Assembly: GCA_965262605.1 (NCBI GenBank) | Contig: CBDHFN010000003.1 | Location: forward strand, 806,001 to 870,000 | Direction of reading: 5' to 3' | Origin: CBDHFN01 sp965262605 | Lineage (GTDB): Bacteria; Pseudomonadota; Alphaproteobacteria; JASGCL01 | Length of the DNA stretch: 64,000 nt | In this document: piece by piece, positions 24,487-31,650 of the stretch | Layout: each line of letters begins with the position of its first letter | Numbering within the stretch: position 1 is the stretch's first letter | The notes under the pieces: model-generated | Databases searched by the model: none | What the model saw: the letters and a program-made list of their open reading frames with translations, nothing else | What the model was told of the DNA's origin: nothing | Made by a program: the position numbers and the translations under genes

Positions 24487-25217
24487 TGGATTTTTCAATA
24501 TATCAAATTATATTAGCCATAAGTGCTGGTTTTTTAGCGGGGCTTACGCCGTGTATATTGCCAATTTTGCCGATTATTTTATTAAGCTCAGTGCAAAAAA
24601 ATATCCTTGCCCCCTTGGTTTTAGTTGTGGGATTAATAAGTAGTTTTACAATATTTGGGGTTTTGCTGGGGCAATTATCAAATTTGATTAATGTTAATCA
24701 ATCGTATATTTCATCTTTGGGGGCATATTTTTTGATATTTTTTGGGTTGTTATTGGTGATACCGAAATTTAAGGGAGTTTTTGCGAATTTTACGGGAAAA
24801 ATTGCTGATTTTGGCACTAAATTAAGCGAAAAACATCGCGATGATTCGTTGAAATTCCAATTTATTCTTGGTTGCACGCTGGGAATTATTTGGACACCTT
24901 GTTCGGGTCCCTTGCTGGGCGCAACTTTTAGCCTGTTGGCAAGTGATGGCGTTAATGCGTTTATGGGCGGCATTATTATGATGGCGTTTGCTATCGGCAC
25001 TTCATTACCCATGTTGGCGGTTGCATATGGGGCGCATAATATCATCAGACGCAATTACCAAAAAATATTTAATTATCAAGCAATAATCAATAAATTCATT
25101 GGCATAATATTTATTTTATTTGGTTTGGCGTTAATTTTGGGTTGGGTTAAAAAGCTTGAAAAATTATTATTGGATATTATCCCATTAACTTGGTCAGTTT
25201 TTACAACTTCCATTTAA
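24486..25217 (+). CDS. CcdA/DsbD-type transmembrane thiol electron transporter
   Basis: 243-residue inner-membrane protein with six helices. The two redox cysteines lie at the usual places: GLTPCILPILP (C23) in helix 1 and IIWTPCSGP (C139) in helix 4; an extra cysteine is at C130. CcdA proteins move reducing equivalents from cytoplasmic thioredoxin across the membrane. Together with two exported thioredoxins it makes a split DsbD-like relay. No cytochrome c maturation gene is near. Confidence 0.9.
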   Translation: MDFSIYQIILAISAGFLAGLTPCILPILPIILLSSVQKNILAPLVLVVGLISSFTIFGVLLGQLSNLINVNQSYISSLGAYFLIFFGLLLVIPKFKGVFANFTGKIADFGTKLSEKHRDDSLKFQFILGCTLGIIWTPCSGPLLGATFSLLASDGVNAFMGGIIMMAFAIGTSLPMLAVAYGAHNIIRRNYQKIFNYQAIINKFIGIIFILFGLALILGWVKKLEKLLLDIIPLTWSVFTTSI

Positions 25218-25218
25218 A

Positions 25219-25581
25219 TTATTTCATAATTATCAATAAAATGCCAATAAATATTAATAAAATGCCACCCCAAGCTTGCCATGAAATTTGTTCTTTAAAT
25301 ACTAACCATGATAATAAAATGGTTAAAGCAAATACTGCGGGTTGCAAAAGTTGCACTAAATATAATGGAATAATTTTTAATAAATAGCCAAAAATTATAA
25401 AACCTAAAACTTGCAACACAGAACCGACTGAATAATATAATCCATATTGCCACGGCGAATTTAAATCATTATTGCTTAAAATCGCGCCAATTTTTAAAAA
25501 ATATAAACCCGTTAGGTTAAAAAACAAAAATCCAAACGAAAGAATAAATGCTAAATTATTAATTAATGGTGGCATTCGCAA
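25219..25581 (-). CDS. EamA/SMR-like small membrane transporter
   Basis: 120 residues with four hydrophobic helices, the size of a small multidrug resistance protein or half of a DMT transporter. The last two helices (LVQLLQPAVFALTILLSWLVFKEQ and AWGGILLIFIGILLI, taken separately) fit the EamA C-terminal pattern with the conserved K/R-E turn. Start 25581 lies within the end of the upstream gene, so they are coupled. The substrate is unknown. Confidence 0.7.
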   Translation of the reverse strand: MRMPPLINNLAFILSFGFLFFNLTGLYFLKIGAILSNNDLNSPWQYGLYYSVGSVLQVLGFIIFGYLLKIIPLYLVQLLQPAVFALTILLSWLVFKEQISWQAWGGILLIFIGILLIIMK

Positions 25582-25960
25582 ATTCCGGTTTTATTTGCCC
25601 AATATATTCTTGGTCAAATAATGGGCTGGCGTGATGGGCAATCATGCGCCAATCATTGCGTTCCTTGACATAAATATTTGATGCGGATAAATAGCCATTG
25701 CCAATTTTTTCCAAACAAGTAACAACCCCAAATTCACCATATAATTGTGCAACCGGGTTCACGCATTCAATATATGGGGGCGCAAGACATAATTCGCGAA
25801 ACGATGAAAGCACCGATTCGCGTTCGGTCATGGGTGCACGCCCGGGGTGCACGACTTGTATCGGAAAATTTTTTGAAAATTGCGATTGCACACCTTCGGC
25901 ATCGCCATGATTAATCAGCGAATAAAACCTATCATTGGCGAAAAGTAATTTATCATTCAT
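25559..25960 (-). CDS. SnoaL/NTF2-like domain protein
   Basis: 133-residue alpha+beta cone fold (SnoaL_3/DUF4440 type). An N-terminal helix with FYSLINHGDAEGVQSQFS is followed by beta strands VVTCLEKIG, SASNIYVKE and WRMIAHHASP, the last carrying the typical W-x-x-x-x-H-H ending. Some relatives are enzymes, others just binding folds; the role is unknown. It overlaps the next upstream gene (NAD(P)H-hydrate dehydratase) by 8 nt. Confidence 0.8.
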   Translation of the reverse strand: MNDKLLFANDRFYSLINHGDAEGVQSQFSKNFPIQVVHPGRAPMTERESVLSSFRELCLAPPYIECVNPVAQLYGEFGVVTCLEKIGNGYLSASNIYVKERNDWRMIAHHASPLFDQEYIGQIKPEFANATIN

Positions 25961-26780
25961 TATATATGCCCTTTAATATATTTGGCAATATAGACGCAAT
26001 ATCCTCACAAATCAAGCCTTTTCCCAAAATATTTGTTGCCTTAGTATGACAATAAGTTGCGATAGCTGACGCTTCAAAAGGCGGTAATTCTTGGGCTATT
26101 AATCCTGCTACTATTCCCGATAAAACATCGCTTGCCCCTGAAATATCCCAATAAATATATGGGGGTTGATTCTGACATACCCGCCCATCATGACACGCAA
26201 TTAAGGGTAATTGGCATTTAAAAACAATCGTGCCGTTAATTTCTTGGGCGCAATTTAGTAAATATTCTGGCGTAATTTGCGTTGTTTTTCCGAATAAACT
26301 AAATAATTCCGCTTGATTTGCCACTAAAATCAAGCTATTTTCGCTTAAATTCTGCGATTTAATCAATAAATCAAGCGAACCGCTAAGCGCGGTAATGGCG
26401 TTTGAATCTAAAATTATTTTCACGCCCGCTTGCCTTGCGCTGATGATTCTTTGGCGCACTGATATATTAATTCCAGAACCGGGTCCAATTAACACCGCAA
26501 CAGCCGATAAATCAGTGATTAAATCGGCAAACCCCGCCGTATCCATATATTCTTCAACCCATGCACCGATTTCAATGGATTGAAATATTTCCCGCATTTC
26601 GCGTGGGGCGGCAATAATGCTATTGCCTGCGCCAATGCGTCTTGCGGCGCGCGTTGCCAGCAATGCAGAATTAGGTTGTTGATTAGACGCATAAACTAAC
26701 AATCGCCCTTCACAAAATTTTTCATACCATTGTTTAAATATAATCTGCCATAATGCTGGCTGATTTTGCATAATATTCAT
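25953..26780 (-). CDS. ADP-dependent NAD(P)H-hydrate dehydratase domain protein (NnrD-like)
   Basis: 275-residue ribokinase-like protein resembling the C-terminal half of Nnr, which repairs hydrated NAD(P)H. It shows AARRIGAGNSIIAAP, the GPGSGIN loop, LDSNAITALSG and the anion-hole region DISGASDVLSGIVAGL. The canonical motif here is GTGDVLAG, and the divergence weakens catalytic certainty. The epimerase (NnrE) domain is absent. Overlaps gmk by 4 nt at its start. Confidence 0.75.
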   Translation of the reverse strand: MNIMQNQPALWQIIFKQWYEKFCEGRLLVYASNQQPNSALLATRAARRIGAGNSIIAAPREMREIFQSIEIGAWVEEYMDTAGFADLITDLSAVAVLIGPGSGINISVRQRIISARQAGVKIILDSNAITALSGSLDLLIKSQNLSENSLILVANQAELFSLFGKTTQITPEYLLNCAQEINGTIVFKCQLPLIACHDGRVCQNQPPYIYWDISGASDVLSGIVAGLIAQELPPFEASAIATYCHTKATNILGKGLICEDIASILPNILKGIYNE

Positions 26781-27394
26781 TTTGTCAAATCCTCTATAAA
26801 ATCTTTAATGCCGATTAAGCGGCTGCGTTTTAAGCGTTCGGATTGATAAATGCTTTGCACTTGGGCGACCGACTTTTCTAAATCTTCGTTAATTATAACC
26901 CAATCATATTCAGCGTAATGGGACATTTCCTCCGAAGCTTTTGCCATGCGGGCTTGAACAACTTCCGCGGTATCTTGGGCGCGTCCCCATAAGCGACGCT
27001 CTAATTCGCGTTTAGAAGGCGGCAAAATGAAAATTTTCACAACATCACTGGGCAAGGCATCGGATAATTGTTGCGTGCCTTGCCAATCAATATCAAACAA
27101 CATATCTTTGCCTTGCGCCAAAGCATCTAGCACGGCTTGCCTTGGCGTGCCATAATAATTATTAAATACTTTGGCATGTTCAAGCAATTGATTATTTTTT
27201 ACCATTTCATGATATTGTGCTTCGCTAATAAAAATATAATCTTTACCATCAATTTCATTTGACCTTGGTTTGCGCGTAGTTACAGAAACCGATAAAATAA
27301 TATTACTATCATTTTGAAGAATCTGCTTGGCAATAGAAGTCTTGCCCGCCCCCGATGGCGAAGATAAAATCAATAAAAGCCCGCGATTTTTCAT
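26777..27394 (-). CDS. gmk: Guanylate kinase
   Basis: 205 residues. P-loop SSPSGAGKTS (about 11-20), the GMP-binding block TTRKPRSNEIDGKDYIF and the lid/RRL region LERRLWGRAQDT. Phosphorylates GMP to GDP. Leads a leftward run gmk - NnrD-like - SnoaL - SMR with overlapping ends. A minus-strand promoter TTGCTT-16-TATGAT lies about 30-60 nt upstream. Confidence 0.95.
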   Translation of the reverse strand: MKNRGLLLILSSPSGAGKTSIAKQILQNDSNIILSVSVTTRKPRSNEIDGKDYIFISEAQYHEMVKNNQLLEHAKVFNNYYGTPRQAVLDALAQGKDMLFDIDWQGTQQLSDALPSDVVKIFILPPSKRELERRLWGRAQDTAEVVQARMAKASEEMSHYAEYDWVIINEDLEKSVAQVQSIYQSERLKRSRLIGIKDFIEDLTK

Positions 27395-27491
27395 ATTATA
27401 ACCTGTTAATATTACTAATTAATTTGTATATCATAGCTAATTAATATAAAAAAGCAATAAAATAAGGAATCAGCATTATCATGATTGCGCA

Positions 27492-27562
27492 ATAATTTTA
27501 AACGCAATGGCAATAAAGCACCCCTCCATTGATAACCATGTTGTCGGGGTGGTTAAAATTAT
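27492..27562. repeat. Structured intergenic dyad between gmk and the HsdR-N gene
   Basis: Outer perfect 10-bp arms ATAATTTTAA (27492-27501) and TTAAAATTAT (27553-27562); inner CACCCC (27519-27524) with GGGGTG (27546-27551); core AAC-cat-GTT. A 17-nt one-sided bulge separates the outer and inner stems. No U-tract. It may be the 3' structure of the HsdR-N mRNA or a small structured RNA. Confidence 0.5.
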
Positions 27563-27585
27563 CGTTAAAAAAATGCTTTAAGCCA

Positions 27586-28665
27586 CTATTTTATAGTATT
27601 AACAATTTGTTTTTCAAGTTCATAAAGATTATGGATTGTATCAAATTTAATTTGAACCCATTTTTTAGTTTGTTTGTCTAAAAGGCTAATATTATTATTG
27701 CTTCTTTTGCCAAAACTTAAACGGCAAAATGGCTTGCCATCAAAATTAATTGCAAAATAATTTATCGTATCAACATATGAAATTAGGGCAATGTCAATTT
27801 GATTTTTATGCAACATGAATTTTATCACATCAAAAGCCTCTAATTCTTGAGCTGTTGTTTCAACGCCATTTGGTGATGGTGATTTATTATCTTCTTCGTT
27901 GGGGGCAACGGGCGAAATTGGCGCATTGTCAGAAATTTCTGGCTTCGCAATTTCGGCATTTTTGGGTGTTTTGTTGGAATCATTATATTTTTCAATATAA
28001 TAAGCCTGAATAGCATCGCAAATTAACGGCTTAAAACTATCAATTACTTTTTGATGCATTTTTGGACCTTGATAAACCCCACGGGCAAAATAATCAATAA
28101 ATTCGGTTGAGGGTTCATCAAATTCTTTAAATAATTTTTCTTTGACGCCTTTATAATATAAATAATTTTTGGCATTTTCTTTGATATTATTAATATTAAA
28201 TTCGTTTTTTGATATTTTTGTAATTTCTTTGATGGATTCATCGGTTAAATTTTTTATATTAAATTCAAAAAATGGAAAATCATCCATGACATTTTGTGCA
28301 TCTAAATCCGTATAAAATTTATAAACTTCGCCGTTGGTTAAAATTGCTAATTTTGCTTTTAATGTTGGAAAATATCGTTTTAATTGATCGGTATGTTCTT
28401 TGCCTAAGGGTAGTGCAATTTTTTTGCATTCAATTAAGATTATGACTGCGCCATCTTTTTTCAAAGCATAGTCAATTTTTTCGCCTTTTTTATCGTTAAC
28501 ATCAGCAATTAATTCGGGAACAACTTCATCTGGATTGAAAATATCATAGCCAATCGCCTTGATAAATGGTAAAATTAAAGCAGTTTTTGTCGCTTCTTCG
28601 GTTGAGCATTTTTCTCTTTTTGATTCCAAAGAATCACCGATTAATTTTAACTTTTCATAATTCAT
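27586..28665 (-). CDS. HsdR N-terminal-type (PD-(D/E)xK) nuclease protein
   Basis: 359 residues. The N-terminal third matches the HSDR_N domain: ALILPFIKAIGYDIFNPDEVVPE, then D65 and E79-C-K81 (GEKIDYALKK...LIECKK), the PD-(D/E)xK nuclease triad. No helicase domain follows, so it is not a complete type I R subunit. A Pro/Asn/Ser linker (about 240-270) leads to a C-terminal domain ending FCRLSFGKRSNNNISLLD. Such stand-alone proteins occur in phages and defence islands. An AGGGAGA ribosome site precedes ATG 28665. It has its own promoter with the shared GCCGTAATAA element. Confidence 0.78.
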   Translation of the reverse strand: MNYEKLKLIGDSLESKREKCSTEEATKTALILPFIKAIGYDIFNPDEVVPELIADVNDKKGEKIDYALKKDGAVIILIECKKIALPLGKEHTDQLKRYFPTLKAKLAILTNGEVYKFYTDLDAQNVMDDFPFFEFNIKNLTDESIKEITKISKNEFNINNIKENAKNYLYYKGVKEKLFKEFDEPSTEFIDYFARGVYQGPKMHQKVIDSFKPLICDAIQAYYIEKYNDSNKTPKNAEIAKPEISDNAPISPVAPNEEDNKSPSPNGVETTAQELEAFDVIKFMLHKNQIDIALISYVDTINYFAINFDGKPFCRLSFGKRSNNNISLLDKQTKKWVQIKFDTIHNLYELEKQIVNTIK

Positions 28666-28698
28666 AATATTCTCCCTAAAATTGTTATTATAAGTTTT

Positions 28699-28755
28699 AT
28701 AATAATTAAAATTCCCCCATTGTCAAGATTTTTTTTGTTTATTATTACGGCAAAA
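28699..28755 (-). promoter_or_regulatory. Promoter of the HsdR-N gene with upstream GCCGTAATAA element
   Basis: Minus strand: TTTTGCCGTAATAAT (28755-28741), 14 nt, TTGACA (28726-28721), 16 nt, TATTAT (28704-28699). The distal element overlaps the first 9 bp of the insertion element's left terminal repeat. The same element and spacing occur at three other promoters in the window. Confidence 0.6.
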
Positions 28756-28804
28756 AATAAAGTCACCTGCTATAATGAAAGCAACACAAGAAAGCAGGTG
28801 CAAA

Positions 28805-29060
28805 ATGCAAACAGAGGAAGAAAAAAATAACTCCATCTCTTTTGAAGCGCATAAATATCAACTGGATAATAACTTCAAAAATCGCTTGCAAGGGCAGTCC
28901 GTGCGACTTTATCGGTGCTTTAGGTCAAAACTTTATTAAATGGAATCAAATGATTATACAACATTCTGTGCTAAAAAATATCACTCCTAAAACACCAAAA
29001 ATCGCCACAAGCAAAAATATTAATGATTTTATCAACAAAATTATTACCGATGCCGCTTGA
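28805..29060 (+). pseudogene. Frameshifted reading-frame remnant inside the insertion element
   Basis: One frame runs from ATG 28805 for 44 codons (stop at 28939). A second, offset frame stays open to TGA 29060, and the two overlap around 28880-28930. Joined by one shift they would give a continuous short polar protein. No transposase motif (DDE, HTH) is visible. Probably a degraded passenger or transposase end. Confidence 0.3.
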
Positions 29061-29123
29061 TTTTATCTTAATCTTTGATACTATCTGCGCATTGAATATT
29101 CGCTACTCGCTATACTCAAAAGT

Positions 29124-29190
29124 TGACTTTATTTCTGGCTACTTAGGTGACTTTATTTCTGGCTACTTAGGTGACTTTATTTTTTGCCGT
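29124..29190. repeat. 24-bp tandem repeat array at the element's right end
   Basis: Two exact 24-bp copies (29124-29147 and 29148-29171, each starting TGACTTTATTTCTGG) are followed by a third partial copy (29172-29190) that merges into the terminal repeat. Such arrays are usually transposase-binding sites. Confidence 0.8.
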
Positions 29191-29234
29191 GAAAGGTAAG
29201 TTTCAGGGGGGATTTTGGTAAATATTGGCACTAA

Positions 29235-30350
29235 TTAATAACAAATAAATAAAATTTCATTTGAACCCGCTACCGAACCTTTGCCACCACGCGAAGTAGA
29301 ATATATTTTTTGTTCAATAATAACATTTTTCTTAAATTGCAATAATATTTTTTTAAACTCATCTATTGTGGGATAACTGCGATCATTCCACGATATAACC
29401 CAATACGGAATATCTTTGGATAAGTGAAATAATTTATTTAAAGATTGAACAACTTCTCCTTTTTTATCAAATCCACTCCATCGTTGGGGATAATATCGAT
29501 TTGTGCCATTTTTAAATTCTTTATCTTCCCAATATTCTACATATGTTTCTAAAAGATGATAAAATGATTGATAATCAGAATGCGAATCAGTATAAGGCGG
29601 GTCATAATATACTAAATCTATATTGTTAATTTGCGGTAATAAATCTAAAATATTTTCATTATAACTTAAATTATGTTGATGATTATCAAAAACTGCATTA
29701 TTATAACTATCTAATAACTCACAAAATAATTCATTGATAGGGCGTGCAATTGAAGCATTTCGTTTGACCCGTTCGGGATTATTAGCATATGAAATGGCTT
29801 TTGTATGGGCAAAATGTCCCATAATAATTTTTCGTTGCATTGACCTGTTTAATATCGTTAAAACCAAAGACTTCTTATATTCATTATCCAGTAAATTAAT
29901 ATTTGCACGAATATTATCCAGCCATTTTGCTTGGGTAATATCAAAAAAAATTCCAGTGTATAATTTTTCCACAAGATTTTTTTTATGTTCATTAGTGCTA
30001 AATAAAATTTCTATATCATCGGAATTTAGTTTGATATTTTTATTGGCGATTAAAGCATTACCAATTTGGAAATTTGCATTTAAAAAATCATTTGAAATTA
30101 CCTCAAAGCCTTGTTGTTTTAAAAAAAATGAAACTGAATGCGCACCCGCAAATCCATCAAGACATCTTTTTATTTTTGAAATATCCAGATGATTGCATAT
30201 GTTCATATAAATCCAATTTAATAAATTATGTTTTGAACCAAGATATTGCGGTCTTGGGAATTGATAATGCGCATATGCTAGTGCATTATACTCAATTTCT
30301 TGCATATCTTCAAAAATTGATATTTGTTGCGGTTGATGAAAATTATCCAT
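29235..30350 (-). CDS. D12-class N6-adenine DNA methyltransferase (type II modification)
   Basis: 371 residues. Motif X YLGSK (36-40), motif I DGFAGAHSVS (65-74), acceptor motif IV DPPY (250-253, in LVYYDPPYTDSH). This is the D12 (Dam/DpnM-like) order. An insert between motifs I and IV serves as target-recognition domain. It modifies adenine in the site cut by its partner, whose gene ends 1 nt upstream of this start. AT-rich codon use differs from housekeeping genes, suggesting transfer. The cognate site cannot be read from sequence. Confidence 0.88.
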   Translation of the reverse strand: MDNFHQPQQISIFEDMQEIEYNALAYAHYQFPRPQYLGSKHNLLNWIYMNICNHLDISKIKRCLDGFAGAHSVSFFLKQQGFEVISNDFLNANFQIGNALIANKNIKLNSDDIEILFSTNEHKKNLVEKLYTGIFFDITQAKWLDNIRANINLLDNEYKKSLVLTILNRSMQRKIIMGHFAHTKAISYANNPERVKRNASIARPINELFCELLDSYNNAVFDNHQHNLSYNENILDLLPQINNIDLVYYDPPYTDSHSDYQSFYHLLETYVEYWEDKEFKNGTNRYYPQRWSGFDKKGEVVQSLNKLFHLSKDIPYWVISWNDRSYPTIDEFKKILLQFKKNVIIEQKIYSTSRGGKGSVAGSNEILFICY

Positions 30351-30351
30351 A

Positions 30352-31452
30352 TTATTTCACTATAAAAATACAATCAGAAAAAGCATTAAATTTACCCTTG
30401 TTTTTATATGAAAAGGATATTTTTAAATCTTCAATAGTCTTGTTTTTAAAATTATCCAAATAATTAAAAATATTGGGCATTAATAAATCCATATTTCTTT
30501 TTAATTTCCAACTTGAATCAAAATCATTTCTATCAACTAGAATCAAAAATAATCTATTAGACGCATCAAATCTTAATTCACCTTGTTCTTCATATAAGTT
30601 TTTAATTAAATCAGTTGGGTCATTTAATAAATCAGATATTAATTCTAACTTAAATTCTTTAATTTTATTAAATAAAGTTAAACCATATGGGTCTGCCTTA
30701 TCTTTAATTTTCTCAGATAATATATATTTTAAATTTTGTTCGGAATCCAAATATTGAATTTTTAATTGTTTGGCAATATTTTTTAACTCCGCTAATTCGC
30801 TTCTTAATCCAGCTTCTTTTCGTTTTTTCTCGATATAATTAACTGGCATATAGGTTACCTTTAAATCAAATGGTATATTATTAACGAAAAAATCCACTTT
30901 TTTTACTTGACCCACAGTCGGCAATACAATTGGGTGTTGCTTAAAAATATTTTCAATTAAAATCGAAGACCAATGATTATACCAACTGCACATAACATAA
31001 CCATACACTGCATGATTAATTTCATTATCGATTTTGGAAACAAGCATATCATATGATTTATAAATTTTAATATAATTATTGACCAAATACTTATCAAGCG
31101 CATTTGAATAATCGCCCCCCCAAATAAATGATTTCAGATTATATAATTCATTAACAATCTCATTAATATTTAATAATTTTCTATTATTTGCCTCAGTTTT
31201 TAAAATAAATTCATTTAACATATGATGGGATTTTTCAACATTAATTAATAAAATCTCAAATAATTCTTTAAAACTATCATTTAACTTCGTTGATAAAAGT
31301 TTAATATTATAATCCTTGCAAAAATTAAATATTAATTCTCTTCTGATAATTGATTTTAATTTAAACCATAACATCCCTTCGGAATGTAATGTAATATGGA
31401 CAATATCATCATCCTTAAAACATTGTTCCCATTTATCAAATTGCTTTGTCAT
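30352..31452 (-). CDS. Putative type II restriction endonuclease partner
   Basis: 366 residues, mostly helical N-terminus, not matching a named enzyme by eye. A PD-(D/E)xK core is visible: E167 (ILIENIF), D187 (KKVDFFV) and D196-L-K198 (PFDLKVT), strands placed as in restriction enzymes. It is followed 1 nt later by the D12 methyltransferase gene, the normal partner. Very AT-rich. Nuclease-first order means protection depends on downstream methyltransferase synthesis or an unseen control. Confidence 0.7.
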   Translation of the reverse strand: MTKQFDKWEQCFKDDDIVHITLHSEGMLWFKLKSIIRRELIFNFCKDYNIKLLSTKLNDSFKELFEILLINVEKSHHMLNEFILKTEANNRKLLNINEIVNELYNLKSFIWGGDYSNALDKYLVNNYIKIYKSYDMLVSKIDNEINHAVYGYVMCSWYNHWSSILIENIFKQHPIVLPTVGQVKKVDFFVNNIPFDLKVTYMPVNYIEKKRKEAGLRSELAELKNIAKQLKIQYLDSEQNLKYILSEKIKDKADPYGLTLFNKIKEFKLELISDLLNDPTDLIKNLYEEQGELRFDASNRLFLILVDRNDFDSSWKLKRNMDLLMPNIFNYLDNFKNKTIEDLKISFSYKNKGKFNAFSDCIFIVK

Positions 31453-31508
31453 TTAAATCTCATCATTACTTTTACTTGTCATCAAGTTTTTATATTAACT
31501 CTACTAAA

Positions 31509-31566
31509 ATTATATCGTTTATTTGCTTTAATTGTCAAGTCAAAAATTACCATTATTACGGCAAAA
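31509..31566 (-). promoter_or_regulatory. Promoter of the R-M operon with upstream GCCGTAATAA element
   Basis: Minus strand: TTTTGCCGTAATAAT (31566-31552), 13 nt, TTGACA (31538-31533), 18 nt, perfect TATAAT (31514-31509). Leader of about 50 nt to ATG 31452. Confidence 0.65.
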
Positions 31567-31650
31567 TATTGAGAATTTACGGATAAATATTACCGATAAA
31601 GCATGAAATCTTACTAAATTTTTAATCTTGATTGACTGGTAAAAGTAAAA

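Larger units (their letters stand above)
28747..29190. mobile_element. Decayed insertion element with perfect 22-bp terminal inverted repeats
   Basis: Left end 28747-28768 (begins ACGGCAAAAAATAAAG) and right end 29169-29190 are perfect inverted copies over 22 bp. Inside the right end are 24-bp tandem copies. Inside the left end is a hairpin, CACCTGCT (28764-28771) with AGCAGGTG (28793-28800), around a TATAAT. The multiple-repeat end structure recalls IS21-type elements, but no transposase is left. No clear target duplication is seen. At 444 bp it is either a MITE or a deletion remnant. Confidence 0.72.
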
